Assembly (NCBI RefSeq): GCF_009739465.1
Contig: NZ_WHOM01000045.1
Location: forward strand, 186,001 to 250,000
DNA: 64,000 nt
Direction of reading: 5' to 3'
Source of the DNA: Streptomyces apocyni
GTDB lineage: Bacteria; Actinomycetota; Actinomycetes; Streptomycetales; Streptomycetaceae
In this document: piece by piece, positions 19,733 through 29,269 of the stretch
Layout of the letters: each line of letters opens with the position of its first letter
Numbering within the stretch: the first letter of the stretch is position 1
Notes under the pieces: model-generated
Database searches by the model: none
The model's input: the letters and a program-made list of their open reading frames with translations, nothing else
Told to the model about the DNA's origin: nothing
Position numbers and translations under genes: made by a program

Positions 19733-21267
19733 GGCCGACGCCAGCTCCGTCCGTCTCGCTTCAGCATTTCGTCCGCCTCGCTGGGACCCCAGGTGCCCGA
19801 CGGGTACTGCGCGGGCTTGCCGTGCTGGTCCCAGTGCCGCTCGATCGGGTCGAGGATGTTCCAGGACAGCTCGACCTCCTCGGTGCGCGGGAAGAGGTTG
19901 GAGTCGCCGAGCAGGACATCGAGGATGAGCCGCTCGTACGCCTCGGGGCTGGACTCGGTGAAGGACTCGCCGTACGCGAAGTCCATCGACACGTCCCGTA
20001 CCTCCATCGAGGTGCCCGGCACCTTGGAGCCGAACCGCATGGTCACACCCTCGTCCGGCTGCACCCGGATCACCAGGGCGTTGTGCCCCAGTTCCTCCGT
20101 CGCGGTCTGGTCGAAGGGGGAGTGCGGGGCGCGCTGGAAGACCACCGCGATCTCGGTGACCCGGCGGCCGAGGCGCTTGCCGGTGCGCAGGTAGAAGGGG
20201 ACGCCCGCCCAGCGGCGGTTGTCGATCTCCAGCTTCACCGCGGCAAAGGTGTCGGTCTTCGACTTGGCGTCGATGCCGTCTTCCTGGAGATAGCCGATGA
20301 CCTTCTCGCCGCCCTGCCACCCGGGCGCGTACTGGCCGCGCACCGTGTCCTTGCCGAGGTCCTTGGGCAGCTTCACCGCGCCGAGGACCTTGGTCTTCTC
20401 GGCCGCGAGGGCGTCGGCGTCGAAGGAGGCGGGCTCCTCCATCGCGGTCAGCGCCAGCAGTTGGAGCAGGTGGTTCTGGATGACGTCGCGGGCGGCGCCG
20501 ATGCCGTCGTAGTAGCCCGCGCGGCCGCCGATGCCGATGTCCTCGGCCATCGTGATCTGGACATGGTCGACGTACGACCGGTTCCAGATCGGCTCGAAGA
20601 GGGTGTTGGCGAACCGCAGCGCCAGGATGTTCTGGACCGTCTCCTTGCCGAGGTAGTGGTCGATCCGGAACACCTGGTCCGGCGCGAACACCTCGTGCAC
20701 GATCGCGTTGAGCTCCTGCGCGGAGGCCAGGTCGTGCCCGAAGGGCTTCTCGATGACCGCGCGCCGCCAGGAGTCGCCCTGCTGGTCGGCCAGACCGTGC
20801 TTCTTGAGCTGCTGGACGACCTGCGGGAAGAACTTGGGCGGTACGGACAGGTAGAAGGCGAAGTTACCGCCCGTGCCCTGCGCCTTGTCGAGATCCGCGA
20901 TCGTGGCCTTCAGGTTCTCGAAGGCGGCGTCATCGTCGAAGTCGCCCTGGACGAAGCGCATCCCCTGGATGAGCTGGTGCCAGACCTCCTCACGGAACGG
21001 CGTCCTGGCGTGCTCCTTGACGGCGTCGTGCACCTCCTGCGCGAAGTCCTCGTCCTGCCATTCACGGCGGGCGAAGCCGATGAGCGAGAAGCCCGGCGGC
21101 AGCAGCCCGCGGTTGGCCAGGTCGTAGACGGCCGGCATCAGCTTCTTACGGGACAGGTCGCCCGTGACACCGAAGATCACCAGGCCCGACGGCCCCGCGA
21201 TACGCGGGAGCCGTCGGTCCTGAGCGTCACGCAGCGGGTTGTCGCCGCTTGCGGAGAGGGGTGACAA
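19729..21267 (-). CDS. zwf: Glucose-6-phosphate 1-dehydrogenase
   Basis: Oxidises glucose 6-phosphate with NADP+, entry step of the oxidative pentose-phosphate pathway. The 512-residue protein has the nucleotide motif GVTGDLSRKKL near the N-terminus, the active-site motif FRIDHYLGKE, and YLRTGKRL. The start is TTG at 21267, 5 bases after the tal stop, with GGAGG inside the end of tal. opcA overlaps its stop codon. Confidence 0.97.
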   Translation of the reverse strand: MSPLSASGDNPLRDAQDRRLPRIAGPSGLVIFGVTGDLSRKKLMPAVYDLANRGLLPPGFSLIGFARREWQDEDFAQEVHDAVKEHARTPFREEVWHQLIQGMRFVQGDFDDDAAFENLKATIADLDKAQGTGGNFAFYLSVPPKFFPQVVQQLKKHGLADQQGDSWRRAVIEKPFGHDLASAQELNAIVHEVFAPDQVFRIDHYLGKETVQNILALRFANTLFEPIWNRSYVDHVQITMAEDIGIGGRAGYYDGIGAARDVIQNHLLQLLALTAMEEPASFDADALAAEKTKVLGAVKLPKDLGKDTVRGQYAPGWQGGEKVIGYLQEDGIDAKSKTDTFAAVKLEIDNRRWAGVPFYLRTGKRLGRRVTEIAVVFQRAPHSPFDQTATEELGHNALVIRVQPDEGVTMRFGSKVPGTSMEVRDVSMDFAYGESFTESSPEAYERLILDVLLGDSNLFPRTEEVELSWNILDPIERHWDQHGKPAQYPSGTWGPSEADEMLKRDGRSWRRP

Positions 21268-21272
21268 GGTGG

Positions 21273-22391
21273 TCAGGCCTCCGAGGGGGCGAGGCGCTTG
21301 AGCTCCGCCTCGGTCGACTTGAGCAGGTCGTTCCAGGACACCGCGAACTTCTCGACGCCCTCGTCCTCAAGGAGCTGGACCACGTCGTCGTAGGAGATCC
21401 CCAGCTTCTCGACGGCGTCGAGCTCGGCGCGGGCCTGCTCGTAGGTACCGGCGATGGTGTTACCGGTGATCTGGCCATGGTCCTCGGTGGCTTCGAGGGT
21501 GGCCTCGGGCATGGTGTTGACGGTGCCGGGGGCGACCAGGTCGTCGACGTACAAGGTGTCCTTGTACGCCGGGTCCTTGACGCCGGTGGAGGCCCACAGG
21601 GGGCGCTGCCGGTTGGCGTTGGCTCGGTCCAGGGGTGCCCAGCGCTCGCTGGTGAACACTTCCTCGTACGCCTGGAACGCGAGGCGCGCGTTGGCCAGGG
21701 CGGCCTTGCCGCGCAGCTCCTTGGCCTCGGCGGTGCCCAGGCCGTCCAGGCGCTTGTCGATCTCGGTGTCCACGCGCGAGACGAAGAACGACGCCACCGA
21801 GTGGATCTTGGAGAGGTCCAGGCCCGCGGCCTTCGCCTTCTCCAGGCCCGCCAGGTAGGCGTCCATGACCTCGCGGTAGCGCTCCAGCGAGAAGATCAGC
21901 GTGACGTTGACGCTAATGCCCAGACCGATGACCTCGGTGATCGCGGGCAGGCCCGCCTTGGTCGCCGGGATCTTGATCAGGGTGTTCGGCCGGTCCACCA
22001 GCCAGGCCAGCTGCTTGGCCTCGGCGATGGTCGCCGCGGTGTTGTGCGCCAGGCGCGGGTCGACCTCGATGGAGACCCGGCCGTCCTGGCCGCCGGTCGC
22101 CTCGAACACCGGGCGCAGGATGTCGGCCGCGTCCCGGACATCCGCCGTGGTGATCATGCGGATGGCTTCCTCGACGGTGACCTTACGGGCCGCGAGGTCG
22201 GTGAGCTGCTGCTCGTAACCGTCGCCCGACGAGATCGCCTTCTGGAAGATCGACGGGTTGGTGGTGACGCCTACGACGTGCTGCTGGTCGATCAGTTCGG
22301 CGAGGTTGCCGGACGTGATCCGCTGGCGCGAGAGGTCGTCCAGCCAGATCGCGACGCCTTCCTCGGAGAGGCGCTTGAGTGCGTCTGTCAT
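21273..22391 (-). CDS. tal: Transaldolase
   Basis: Transfers a dihydroxyacetone unit between sugar phosphates in the non-oxidative pentose-phosphate pathway. The 372-residue protein is the long actinobacterial type. It has the N-terminal GVTTNPSIF motif and the Schiff-base lysine region [14 protein letters not shown]. The ATG at 22391 has AGGAG upstream. It lies 37 bases downstream of tkt and 5 bases upstream of zwf. Confidence 0.97.
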   Translation of the reverse strand: MTDALKRLSEEGVAIWLDDLSRQRITSGNLAELIDQQHVVGVTTNPSIFQKAISSGDGYEQQLTDLAARKVTVEEAIRMITTADVRDAADILRPVFEATGGQDGRVSIEVDPRLAHNTAATIAEAKQLAWLVDRPNTLIKIPATKAGLPAITEVIGLGISVNVTLIFSLERYREVMDAYLAGLEKAKAAGLDLSKIHSVASFFVSRVDTEIDKRLDGLGTAEAKELRGKAALANARLAFQAYEEVFTSERWAPLDRANANRQRPLWASTGVKDPAYKDTLYVDDLVAPGTVNTMPEATLEATEDHGQITGNTIAGTYEQARAELDAVEKLGISYDDVVQLLEDEGVEKFAVSWNDLLKSTEAELKRLAPSEA

Positions 22392-22428
22392 GGAAATTGC
22401 ATCTCCTACTTGGTTCGGTGTATCGGCG

Positions 22429-24516
22429 TCAGCGCTTGGTTGCGGTGAGAGATTCCTTGGCGGCGGCGGCCACAGCCTCACCAGTGAAGCCGAACTCGCG
22501 GAAGAGGACCTTGCCGTCGGCCGAAGCGCCAAAGTGCTCCAGCGAAACGATCCGCCCGGCGTCCCCGACGTACCGGTGCCAGGTCAGACCGATCCCGGCC
22601 TCGACCGCGACGCGCGCCTTCACGGCGGGCGGCAGCACGGAGTCGCGGTAGCTCTGGTCCTGCTCCTCGAACCACTCCACGGACGGCATCGAGACCACCC
22701 GTGTCGGCACGCCGTCGGCCTGGAGCCGCTCGCGCGCCTCGACGGCCAATTGCACCTCGGAGCCCGTACCGATCAGCACGACCTCGGCGTCGCCGCCTTC
22801 GGCCTCGAACAGCACGTATCCGCCCTTGGCGGCGTCCTCGTTGCGCTCGTACGTCGGCACACCCTGACGGGTCAGCGCCAGGCCGTGCGGGGCGCCCTCG
22901 CCGAACGTCTTGGTGTACCGCTTCAGGATCTCGCGCCAGGCGATCGCGGTCTCGTTGGCGTCCGCCGGACGTACGACGTTCAGGCCGGGGATGGCGCGCA
23001 GCGAGGCCAGGTGCTCCACCGGCTGGTGGGTCGGGCCGTCCTCGCCGAGACCGATCGAGTCATGCGTCCAGACGTGCGTCACCGGCAGGTGCATCAGGGC
23101 GGCGAGCCGCACGGCGTTACGCATGTAGTCGGAGAACACCAGGAAGGTGCCGCCGTAGATACGGGTGTTGCCGTGCAGGGCGATGCCGTTCATCACGGCG
23201 GCCATCGCGTGCTCACGGATGCCGTAGTGGATCGTGCGGCCGTACGGGCTGGCCTCCGGCAGCGGGTTGTCCGCCGGGAGGAACGACGACGTCTTGTCGA
23301 TCGTCGTGTTGTTCGAGCCCGCCAGGTCGGCCGAGCCGCCCCACAGCTCCGGGATCACCGCGCCGAGCGCCTGCAGCACCTTGCCGGACGCCGCGCGGGT
23401 GGCGACGGCCTTGCCGGTCTCGAACTCCGGGAGCTTCTCCTCCCAGCCAGCGGGCAGCTCGCCCGCGTGCACGCGGTCGAACTCGGCGGCGCGCTCCGGG
23501 TTGGCGGTGCGCCAGGCGGCGAAGGACTTCTCCCACTCGGCCCGGGCCTCATGGCCGCGGTCCAGCGCCTTACGCGTGTGCCCGATGACCTCGTCGGAGA
23601 CCTCGAAGGACCGCTCCGGGTCGAAGCCCAGGACGCGCTTGGTGGCCGCGACCTCCTCGTCGCCGAGCGCCGAGCCGTGCGAGGCCTCGGTGTTCTGCGC
23701 GTGCGGGGCGGGCCAGGCGATGATCGAACGCACCGCGATGAACGACGGCCGCTCGGTCTCCGCCTTGGCGGCCTGGAGCGCCTGGAACAGTCCCGCGGGG
23801 TCGAGGTCGCCGCTGGGCAGCTGGTCCACGCGCTGGACGTGCCAGCCGTAGGCCTCGTAGCGCTTCATGGTGTCCTCGGAGACCGCGGTCTCCGTGTCAC
23901 CCTCGATCGAGATGTGGTTGTCGTCCCACAAAAGGACCAGGTTGCCCAGCTTCTGGTGCCCGGCCAGCGAGGACGCCTCCGCGGAGATGCCCTCCTGGAG
24001 GCAGCCGTCACCGGCGATGGCCCAGATGGTGTGGTCGAACGGGGAGGTGCCGACGGCCGCCTCCGGGTCGAACAGACCGCGCTCGTAGCGGGCGGCCATG
24101 GCCATGCCCACGGCGTTGGCGACACCCTGACCCAGCGGGCCGGTCGTGGTCTCGACGCCGGTGGTGTGGCCGTACTCGGGGTGGCCCGGGGTCGTGGAAC
24201 CCCAGGTGCGGAACGCCTTCAGATCGTCCAGCTCCAGGCCGTAGCCGGCCAGGTAGAGCTGGATGTACAGCGTCAGCGACGAGTGTCCGGCGGACAGGAC
24301 GAACCGGTCGCGGCCCACCCAGTCGGCGTCGGACGGGTCGTGCCGCAGCACCTTCTGAAAAAGCGTGTACGCGGCGGGCGCGAGGCTCATGGCCGTACCG
24401 GGATGGCCGTTGCCGACCTTCTGTACGGAATCCATGGCCAGGACGCGGGCGGTGTCAACGGCCCGCTGGTCCAGATCGGTCCACTCGAGGTCTGAAGTGG
24501 TCGGCTTGGTGCTCAC
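22429..24516 (-). CDS. tkt: Transketolase
   Basis: Thiamine-diphosphate enzyme that moves two-carbon units between sugar phosphates. The 695-residue protein is full length. It has the N-terminal [10 protein letters not shown] motif, the ThDP-binding [26 protein letters not shown], and the activating Glu region YGIREHAMA. It is the first gene of the minus-strand pentose-phosphate operon; its promoter must lie in the 305-base region shared with ctaB. Confidence 0.98.
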   Translation of the reverse strand: MSTKPTTSDLEWTDLDQRAVDTARVLAMDSVQKVGNGHPGTAMSLAPAAYTLFQKVLRHDPSDADWVGRDRFVLSAGHSSLTLYIQLYLAGYGLELDDLKAFRTWGSTTPGHPEYGHTTGVETTTGPLGQGVANAVGMAMAARYERGLFDPEAAVGTSPFDHTIWAIAGDGCLQEGISAEASSLAGHQKLGNLVLLWDDNHISIEGDTETAVSEDTMKRYEAYGWHVQRVDQLPSGDLDPAGLFQALQAAKAETERPSFIAVRSIIAWPAPHAQNTEASHGSALGDEEVAATKRVLGFDPERSFEVSDEVIGHTRKALDRGHEARAEWEKSFAAWRTANPERAAEFDRVHAGELPAGWEEKLPEFETGKAVATRAASGKVLQALGAVIPELWGGSADLAGSNNTTIDKTSSFLPADNPLPEASPYGRTIHYGIREHAMAAVMNGIALHGNTRIYGGTFLVFSDYMRNAVRLAALMHLPVTHVWTHDSIGLGEDGPTHQPVEHLASLRAIPGLNVVRPADANETAIAWREILKRYTKTFGEGAPHGLALTRQGVPTYERNEDAAKGGYVLFEAEGGDAEVVLIGTGSEVQLAVEARERLQADGVPTRVVSMPSVEWFEEQDQSYRDSVLPPAVKARVAVEAGIGLTWHRYVGDAGRIVSLEHFGASADGKVLFREFGFTGEAVAAAAKESLTATKR

Positions 24517-24821
24517 CCTGGGTCAGGGCTCCTCTCCACAAACAACACATGTCGAAACCCCGACGACAACGCGCGCCGGGCGCTGTCGAGCCTACCGTTG
24601 CGCGGGCCAGTGCCCTTTTCGTGGCTGTGCCATCTCGGTGCATGGACACCCCCCATCCTTATACGTCCCGCGCGCCGTCGCCGCTCAACACGACCCCACC
24701 CCCACGAAGGGTCAGGTATGGGCAACGTCTACAGTGGCGTGGTACGCGCGAGCCTTTACCAGGTCTTCACGTCCTGTGTTCCCGACCGGTGGCTCGCTGG
24801 GAGTCTGTGTCAGGGGTGTGC
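24517..24821. promoter_or_regulatory. Divergent intergenic region between tkt and ctaB
   Basis: 305 bases without a supported gene. It must contain the promoter of the pentose-phosphate operon (leftward) and of ctaB (rightward). A weak rightward -10-like TACAGT lies near 24731. I see no strong palindrome, hairpin or riboswitch-like structure. Frames running through it into ctaB have no family similarity before the CtaB start. Confidence 0.5.
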
Positions 24822-25763
24822 GTGACGGCCGTTGAATCCCGTCCTGCGGGGGTAATCGGGACGAGCCCAGGCCACCGGCCGCTGAGGGCCCGAGTCATGG
24901 CGTTCGTGGCGCTGACGAAGCCCAGGATCATCGAGCTGCTGCTCATCACGACGGTTCCGGTGATGTTCCTCGCGGAGCAGGGGGTACCCGACCTCTGGCT
25001 GGTGCTCGCCACCTGCGTGGGCGGCTATCTCTCCGCGGGCGGCGCCAACGCGCTCAATATGTACATCGACCGCGACATCGACGCGCTCATGGACCGGACA
25101 TCCCAGCGGCCGCTGGTCACCGGCATGGTCAGCCCCCGCGAGGGACTGGCCTTCGGTGCCGCGCTGGCGGTGATCTCCACGTTCTGGTTCGGCGTGCTGG
25201 TCAACTGGCTGTCCGCCGGGCTCTCCCTGGCCGCGCTGCTCTTCTACGTCGTCGTCTACACGATGATCCTCAAGCGGCGCACCGCGCAGAACATCGTCTG
25301 GGGCGGCATCGCGGGCTGTATGCCGGTGCTGATCGGCTGGTCCTCGGTCACCAACTCCGTGTCGTGGGCCGCGGTCATCCTCTTCCTCGTCATCTTCTTC
25401 TGGACGCCGCCGCACTACTGGCCGCTGTCGATGAAGGTGAAGGAGGACTACGCGCGCGTGGGCGTTCCCATGCTCCCCGTCATCGCCTCCAACAAGGTGG
25501 TGGCCCGCCAGATCGTCCTCTACAGCTGGGTGATGGTCGCGGTCTCGCTGCTGCTGACCCCGCTGGGCTACACCGGCTGGTTCTACACCCTGGTGGCGCT
25601 GGTCACAGGCGGCTTCTGGCTCTGGGAGGCGCACGGCCTGCAGGCCAGGGCCAAGGCCGGGATCACGGGCGGCAAGCTGAAGGAGATGCGGCTCTTCCAC
25701 TGGTCCATCACCTATGTCTCGCTGCTCTTCGTGGCCGTCGCGGTGGACCCGTTCCTGCGCTGA
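24822..25763 (+). CDS. ctaB: Protoheme IX farnesyltransferase (heme O synthase)
   Basis: Adds a farnesyl group to heme B, giving heme O for cytochrome oxidase assembly. The 313-residue UbiA-family membrane protein has the Asp-rich prenyl-binding motifs [15 protein letters not shown] and the matching loop with [22 protein letters not shown] 24822 starts [13 protein letters not shown], the expected actinobacterial N-terminus; GTG 24816 is an alternative. It is divergent from tkt. ctaA, the next step, lies 1.6 kb away on the other strand. Confidence 0.96.
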   Translation: MTAVESRPAGVIGTSPGHRPLRARVMAFVALTKPRIIELLLITTVPVMFLAEQGVPDLWLVLATCVGGYLSAGGANALNMYIDRDIDALMDRTSQRPLVTGMVSPREGLAFGAALAVISTFWFGVLVNWLSAGLSLAALLFYVVVYTMILKRRTAQNIVWGGIAGCMPVLIGWSSVTNSVSWAAVILFLVIFFWTPPHYWPLSMKVKEDYARVGVPMLPVIASNKVVARQIVLYSWVMVAVSLLLTPLGYTGWFYTLVALVTGGFWLWEAHGLQARAKAGITGGKLKEMRLFHWSITYVSLLFVAVAVDPFLR

Positions 25764-25786
25764 CGGTGCGTGTTTGCCCCGAGCGA

Positions 25787-25824
25787 TTGCCCCGCTCGGT
25801 TACCCGCAAGTAGCATCAGCTGTA
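25787..25824 (+). promoter_or_regulatory. Candidate promoter giving a leaderless mRNA
   Basis: TTGCCC (25787-25792), 18-base spacer, TAGCAT (25811-25816). The expected start of transcription falls at or next to the ATG at 25824. No ribosome site precedes that ATG. A GAGCG/CGCTC hairpin overlaps the -35. Confidence 0.45.
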
Positions 25825-26192
25825 TGGCAGACACCAAGGCTGAAGACCACGCCACCGACCAGGCCCTGGACCCCCTCGCGAAGCGCCGGGCGGCCAAGCT
25901 GGCCCAGCAGATCGGCGCCTTCGCCAAGGCGCACGGCGGCGCCGAGGGCCAGCTCGCGTACACCGGCGAGCGGGGCACCCGGATCGTGCTCGTCGGCGCG
26001 GACGGCAACTGGGGCGACCTGATGGCGCCCAGCCACGCGATCGCGCGGAGCGCGGTCCAGACGGCCGGGATCACCGTGCACGAGGAGTTCGACGGCGACT
26101 TCGCGGCCTCGGTGCGGACCGGTCCGTACGAGTGGTCCCGCATGGCCGGTATCCAGATCGGTGGCCCCAAGAACCCTTCCAGCAACACCTGA
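25824..26192 (+). CDS. Conserved hypothetical protein
   Basis: 122 residues, soluble, no signal peptide. Short Asp/Ala-rich start, then a compact alpha/beta pattern (KLAQQIGAFAKAHGGAEG, GTRIVLVGADGNWGDLMAP, PYEWSRMAGIQIGG). I do not recognise a function; it reads like a conserved streptomycete protein. Its ATG probably coincides with the transcription start, so it is likely leaderless. It lies between ctaB and an amidohydrolase gene. Confidence 0.75.
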   Translation: MADTKAEDHATDQALDPLAKRRAAKLAQQIGAFAKAHGGAEGQLAYTGERGTRIVLVGADGNWGDLMAPSHAIARSAVQTAGITVHEEFDGDFAASVRTGPYEWSRMAGIQIGGPKNPSSNT

Positions 26193-26247
26193 ACCCCCAC
26201 TCACCCGTTAGGACCGTAAGAGCACGGTCCCGAGCGGGGGAGTCCGG

Positions 26248-27342
26248 ATGATCGACATGCCACCCCTGGTGGACCAGTACTGCCACGGGGTGCTCCGTAC
26301 GGAGCTGGGCCTTGGCACCTTCGAGGCGCAGCTGGGCCGGGGCCAGGGCCCGCCCGCCCCCGGCACCACCTTCTTCGACACCCAGACCGGCTTCGCGGTA
26401 CGCCGCTGGTGCCCGCCCCTGCTCGGCCTGGAACCGCACTGCCCGCCCGCCCGCTATCTGGCCAGGCGCCGCGAGCTCGGCGTGGCTGAGGCGGACCGGA
26501 GGCTGCTGCGCGGCAGCGGCATCTCCACCTATCTGGTCGACACCGGCCTCCCCGGCGACCTCACCCGGCCGCCCGAGCTGGCCGCGGCCGGTGCTGCCCA
26601 GGCCCACGAGATCGTCCGTCTGGAGCTGCTCGCCGAGCAGGTGGCCGACACCTCGGGCACGGTCGAGTCCTTCCTCGCCAACCTCGCGGAGTCGGTACAC
26701 GGCGCCGCGGCGGGCGCCGTTGCCTTCACCTCGGTCGCCGGCGTACGCCACGGGCTCGCGCTGGCCCCCGAGCCGCCCGGCGCGGGCGAGGTGCGGGGCG
26801 CGGCGGCGCGCTGGCTCGCCGCGCGTGAGGTCGGCGGCCCGCTCACCGACCCGGTGCTGCTCCGGCATCTGCTGTGGATCGCCGTGGCCAGCGGCCTGCC
26901 GCTCCAGTTGCATACCGGGGCGGGCGATCCGGAGACCTACCTCGGCGCGTTCGCCCAGGCCACATCCGGATTCGGTACGGACCTGGTGCTGCTGCACGGC
27001 TATCCGTACCACCGGCACGCCGCGCAGCTGGCCGGGGCGTACCCGCACGTCTACGCGGATCTGGGGCCCGCCGCCGTACGCACCGGGGCGCGCGCGGCGG
27101 CGCTGCTCGCCGAGGTTCTGGAGCTGGCCCCGTTCGGCAAGCTGCTGTTCTCCAGCGGGGCGCGGGGGCTGCCCGAACTCCATGTGGTCGCCGCGCGGCT
27201 GTTCCGGGAGGCGCTGGGGCGGGTCCTGGGCGGCTGGGTTCTCGAAGGTGCCTGGTCGCGGAAGGACGCGGACCGGGTGGCGGCGCTGATCGCGGCGGAC
27301 AACGCGCGCCGGGTCTATGGGCTCCCGGCTGACGCCGGTTAG
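26248..27342 (+). CDS. Amidohydrolase-family (amidohydrolase 2/TIM-barrel) protein
   Basis: 364 residues. Metal-dependent hydrolase-like features: an N-terminal DQYCHG instead of the usual HxH, a barrel strand LPLQLHTGAGDPE with a likely metal histidine, LVLLHGYPYHRHAAQLA, VYADLG and LLFSSGARGLPE. These resemble the FluG/amidohydrolase-2 group. The replacement of the first HxH by QYCH makes activity uncertain. It ends convergently with ctaA, 30 bases apart, with a 20-base direct repeat spanning both ends. Substrate unknown. Confidence 0.8.
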   Translation: MIDMPPLVDQYCHGVLRTELGLGTFEAQLGRGQGPPAPGTTFFDTQTGFAVRRWCPPLLGLEPHCPPARYLARRRELGVAEADRRLLRGSGISTYLVDTGLPGDLTRPPELAAAGAAQAHEIVRLELLAEQVADTSGTVESFLANLAESVHGAAAGAVAFTSVAGVRHGLALAPEPPGAGEVRGAAARWLAAREVGGPLTDPVLLRHLLWIAVASGLPLQLHTGAGDPETYLGAFAQATSGFGTDLVLLHGYPYHRHAAQLAGAYPHVYADLGPAAVRTGARAAALLAEVLELAPFGKLLFSSGARGLPELHVVAARLFREALGRVLGGWVLEGAWSRKDADRVAALIAADNARRVYGLPADAG

Positions 27343-27382
27343 CCGCTGGCCAGACCCTCAGCTAGCCGCTGGTCAGACCCTC
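27340..27382. repeat. 20-base direct repeat across two converging gene ends
   Basis: TAGCCGCTGGYCAGACCCTC occurs at 27340-27359 and 27363-27382, with one base different. The first copy holds the amidohydrolase stop codon and the second holds the ctaA stop codon. It looks like a small tandem duplication. Confidence 0.8.
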
Positions 27383-28368
27383 GACAGGGGGACGGTCGCC
27401 TGGGTCGGCAGCCCGACCGAGTCCCGTGGGCGCTCACGCATCGCCAGCACCACCCGGACCACCGCGATCCAGACTAGGCAGGAGCCCAGCATGTGGAGCC
27501 CGACCAGCACCTCGGGCAGGCCCGTGTAGTACTGGACATAGCCGATCAGCCCCTGGGCCATCAGCACCACGAACAGGTCGCGCGTCCGGCCCAGCGGCCC
27601 CTGGGGCGCGTCCATGGCCTTCAGGATGATCCACAGCGCGAGGGTCAGGATCACCACGGCCCAGGCGGCCAGCGCGTGCACCCTGCTGGTGGTCTCCGGG
27701 TCGAAGAACATCCGCGGTACGTCGCTGGAGTCACCCGCGTGCGGCCCGGAGCCGGTCACCGCGGTGCCCGCGACCACCAGCACCGCCGAGGCGATCACCA
27801 GCACCCACACCAACTGCCGCACCGCCTTGCCGACCAGCGGACGCGGGGCGTCGTCACCCTCGCGGGCGCGCTGCCACATCACGGTGGCGACGGTGATCAG
27901 CGTGGTGGAGAGCAGGAAGTGCAGGGCCACGGTGTACGGGTTGAGGCCGACCAGAACCACGATGCCGCCGAGCACCGCGTTGCCCATCACCAGCCAGAAC
28001 TGCGCCCAGCCGAGCCGGGTCAGGCTGCGGCGGCGCGGCTTCTGGGAGCGCGCCGCGATGATCGCCCAGGCGACGGCGGCGCACAGCACGTAGGTGAGCA
28101 TGCGGTTGCCGAACTCGATGACGCCGTGCAGGCCCATCTCGCTGGTGGCCGTCAGGGAGTCGTCGGTGCACTTCGGCCAGGTGGGGCAGCCGAGGCCCGA
28201 GCCGGTCAGCCGCACGGCGCCGCCGGTCACCACGATGGCGGTGTTCATCACCAGCGAGGCGAGGATCGCGCGCTGGACGATCCGGGGTGACGGAGACCAG
28301 CGCTCAGCGATGAAGGCGAGCGGGTTGCGCGCGGCTTGGGCGAGTTCCACCCGGGTCAGGTTCGGCAC
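27373..28368 (-). CDS. ctaA: Heme A synthase
   Basis: Oxidises heme O to heme A in the membrane for aa3-type cytochrome oxidase. The 331-residue polytopic protein has the extracytoplasmic cysteine pair Cys61/Cys67 in GCPTWPKC, heme-ligand histidines in GLHGVIEFGNR, VALHFLLS, RVHALAAW and GLHMLGS, and about eight membrane helices. Same strand and 115 bases downstream of the ABC-2 exporter genes, but it probably has its own promoter in that gap. Confidence 0.95.
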   Translation of the reverse strand: MPNLTRVELAQAARNPLAFIAERWSPSPRIVQRAILASLVMNTAIVVTGGAVRLTGSGLGCPTWPKCTDDSLTATSEMGLHGVIEFGNRMLTYVLCAAVAWAIIAARSQKPRRRSLTRLGWAQFWLVMGNAVLGGIVVLVGLNPYTVALHFLLSTTLITVATVMWQRAREGDDAPRPLVGKAVRQLVWVLVIASAVLVVAGTAVTGSGPHAGDSSDVPRMFFDPETTSRVHALAAWAVVILTLALWIILKAMDAPQGPLGRTRDLFVVLMAQGLIGYVQYYTGLPEVLVGLHMLGSCLVWIAVVRVVLAMRERPRDSVGLPTQATVPLSRV

Positions 28369-28400
28369 GGGGTCATCCTAGGAGGGGGCTTGTGCATCCG

Positions 28401-28459
28401 TTCACGAGGGGTGGGTACATCACCCCAAGTCATCCTCAAGTCACCCGTACGTCACTCCT
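28401..28459 (+). promoter_or_regulatory. Repeated TCAYC units upstream of ctaA
   Basis: TCA-containing units recur at 28421, 28431, 28442 and 28452 (spacing 10-11 bases), with a further GTTCACG at 28401. They lie in the 115-base gap between the ABC-2 permease and ctaA. The period and TCAYC core resemble the direct-repeat PHO boxes of streptomycetes, but the match to GTTCACC is imperfect. Confidence 0.3.
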
Positions 28460-28483
28460 GAGGCGCCCTAAGGCACCACCAGG

Positions 28484-29269
28484 TCACTCCCAACGGAAGA
28501 ACCGGGCCGCCGCGCCCAGCCCGAGCACCGCCCACACCGCCAGGATCGCCAGGTTCCCCCACGGAATCCCCGCGCCGTGCTGCAGCACATCCCGCAGCCC
28601 GTCCGAGAGCGCCGAGATCGGCAGCAGCCCCAGCACCGACTGGGCACCGTCCGGGAACTTGTCCAGCGGCACGATCACCCCACCGCCGACGAGCAGCAGC
28701 AGGAACACCAGGTTCGCCGCTGCCAGCGTCGCCTCGGCCTTCAGCGTCCCGGCCATCAGCAGCCCGAGCCCCGAGAACGCCGCCGTGCCGAGCACCAGAA
28801 GCAGCAGGACGAAGAGCGGGTTACCGCTCGGCGACCAGCCGAGCCCGAACGCGATCGCCGTCAGCAACGCGATTTGCAGCACCTCGGTGACCAGCACCGC
28901 CAGCGTCTTGGCGGCCATCAGCGCCCACCGGGGCAGCGGCGAGGTGCCGAGCCGCTTGAGCACGCCGTACCGCCGCTCGAAGCCCGTGGCGATGGCCTGC
29001 CCGGTGAAGGCGGTGGACATCACGGCGAGCGCCAGCACGCCCGGCGCCAGGAAGTCCACGGGCTTGCCTGACCCTCCCGTCTCCTCGACGGACACCGGGA
29101 TGATGTCGACCGTCGAGAACAGCACCAGCAGCAGCGAGGGGATGACGACGGTGAGCAGCAGCTGCTCACCGTTGCGCAGCAGCATCTTCGTCTCAAGCGC
29201 CGCCTGGGCCGCGATCATGCGCCCCACCGGGGCGGCCCCGGGCTTCGGGGCGTACGTACCGGCGCTCAT
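28484..29269 (-). CDS. ABC-2 type transporter permease
   Basis: Membrane subunit of an ABC-2 exporter (drug, lipid or polymer). 261 residues with six predicted membrane helices and the conserved ABC-2 region GFERRYGVLKRLGTSPLPRW. Start overlaps the ATPase stop by four bases. It pairs with the preceding ATPase gene on the minus strand. Substrate unknown. Confidence 0.92.
   Translation of the reverse strand: MSAGTYAPKPGAAPVGRMIAAQAALETKMLLRNGEQLLLTVVIPSLLLVLFSTVDIIPVSVEETGGSGKPVDFLAPGVLALAVMSTAFTGQAIATGFERRYGVLKRLGTSPLPRWALMAAKTLAVLVTEVLQIALLTAIAFGLGWSPSGNPLFVLLLLVLGTAAFSGLGLLMAGTLKAEATLAAANLVFLLLLVGGGVIVPLDKFPDGAQSVLGLLPISALSDGLRDVLQHGAGIPWGNLAILAVWAVLGLGAAARFFRWE

Noticed and set aside
20321..21267. 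Upstream extension of opcA into zwf
   Set aside because: The frame is open far upstream but re-reads zwf out of frame; the OpcA family N-terminus starts at 19732.
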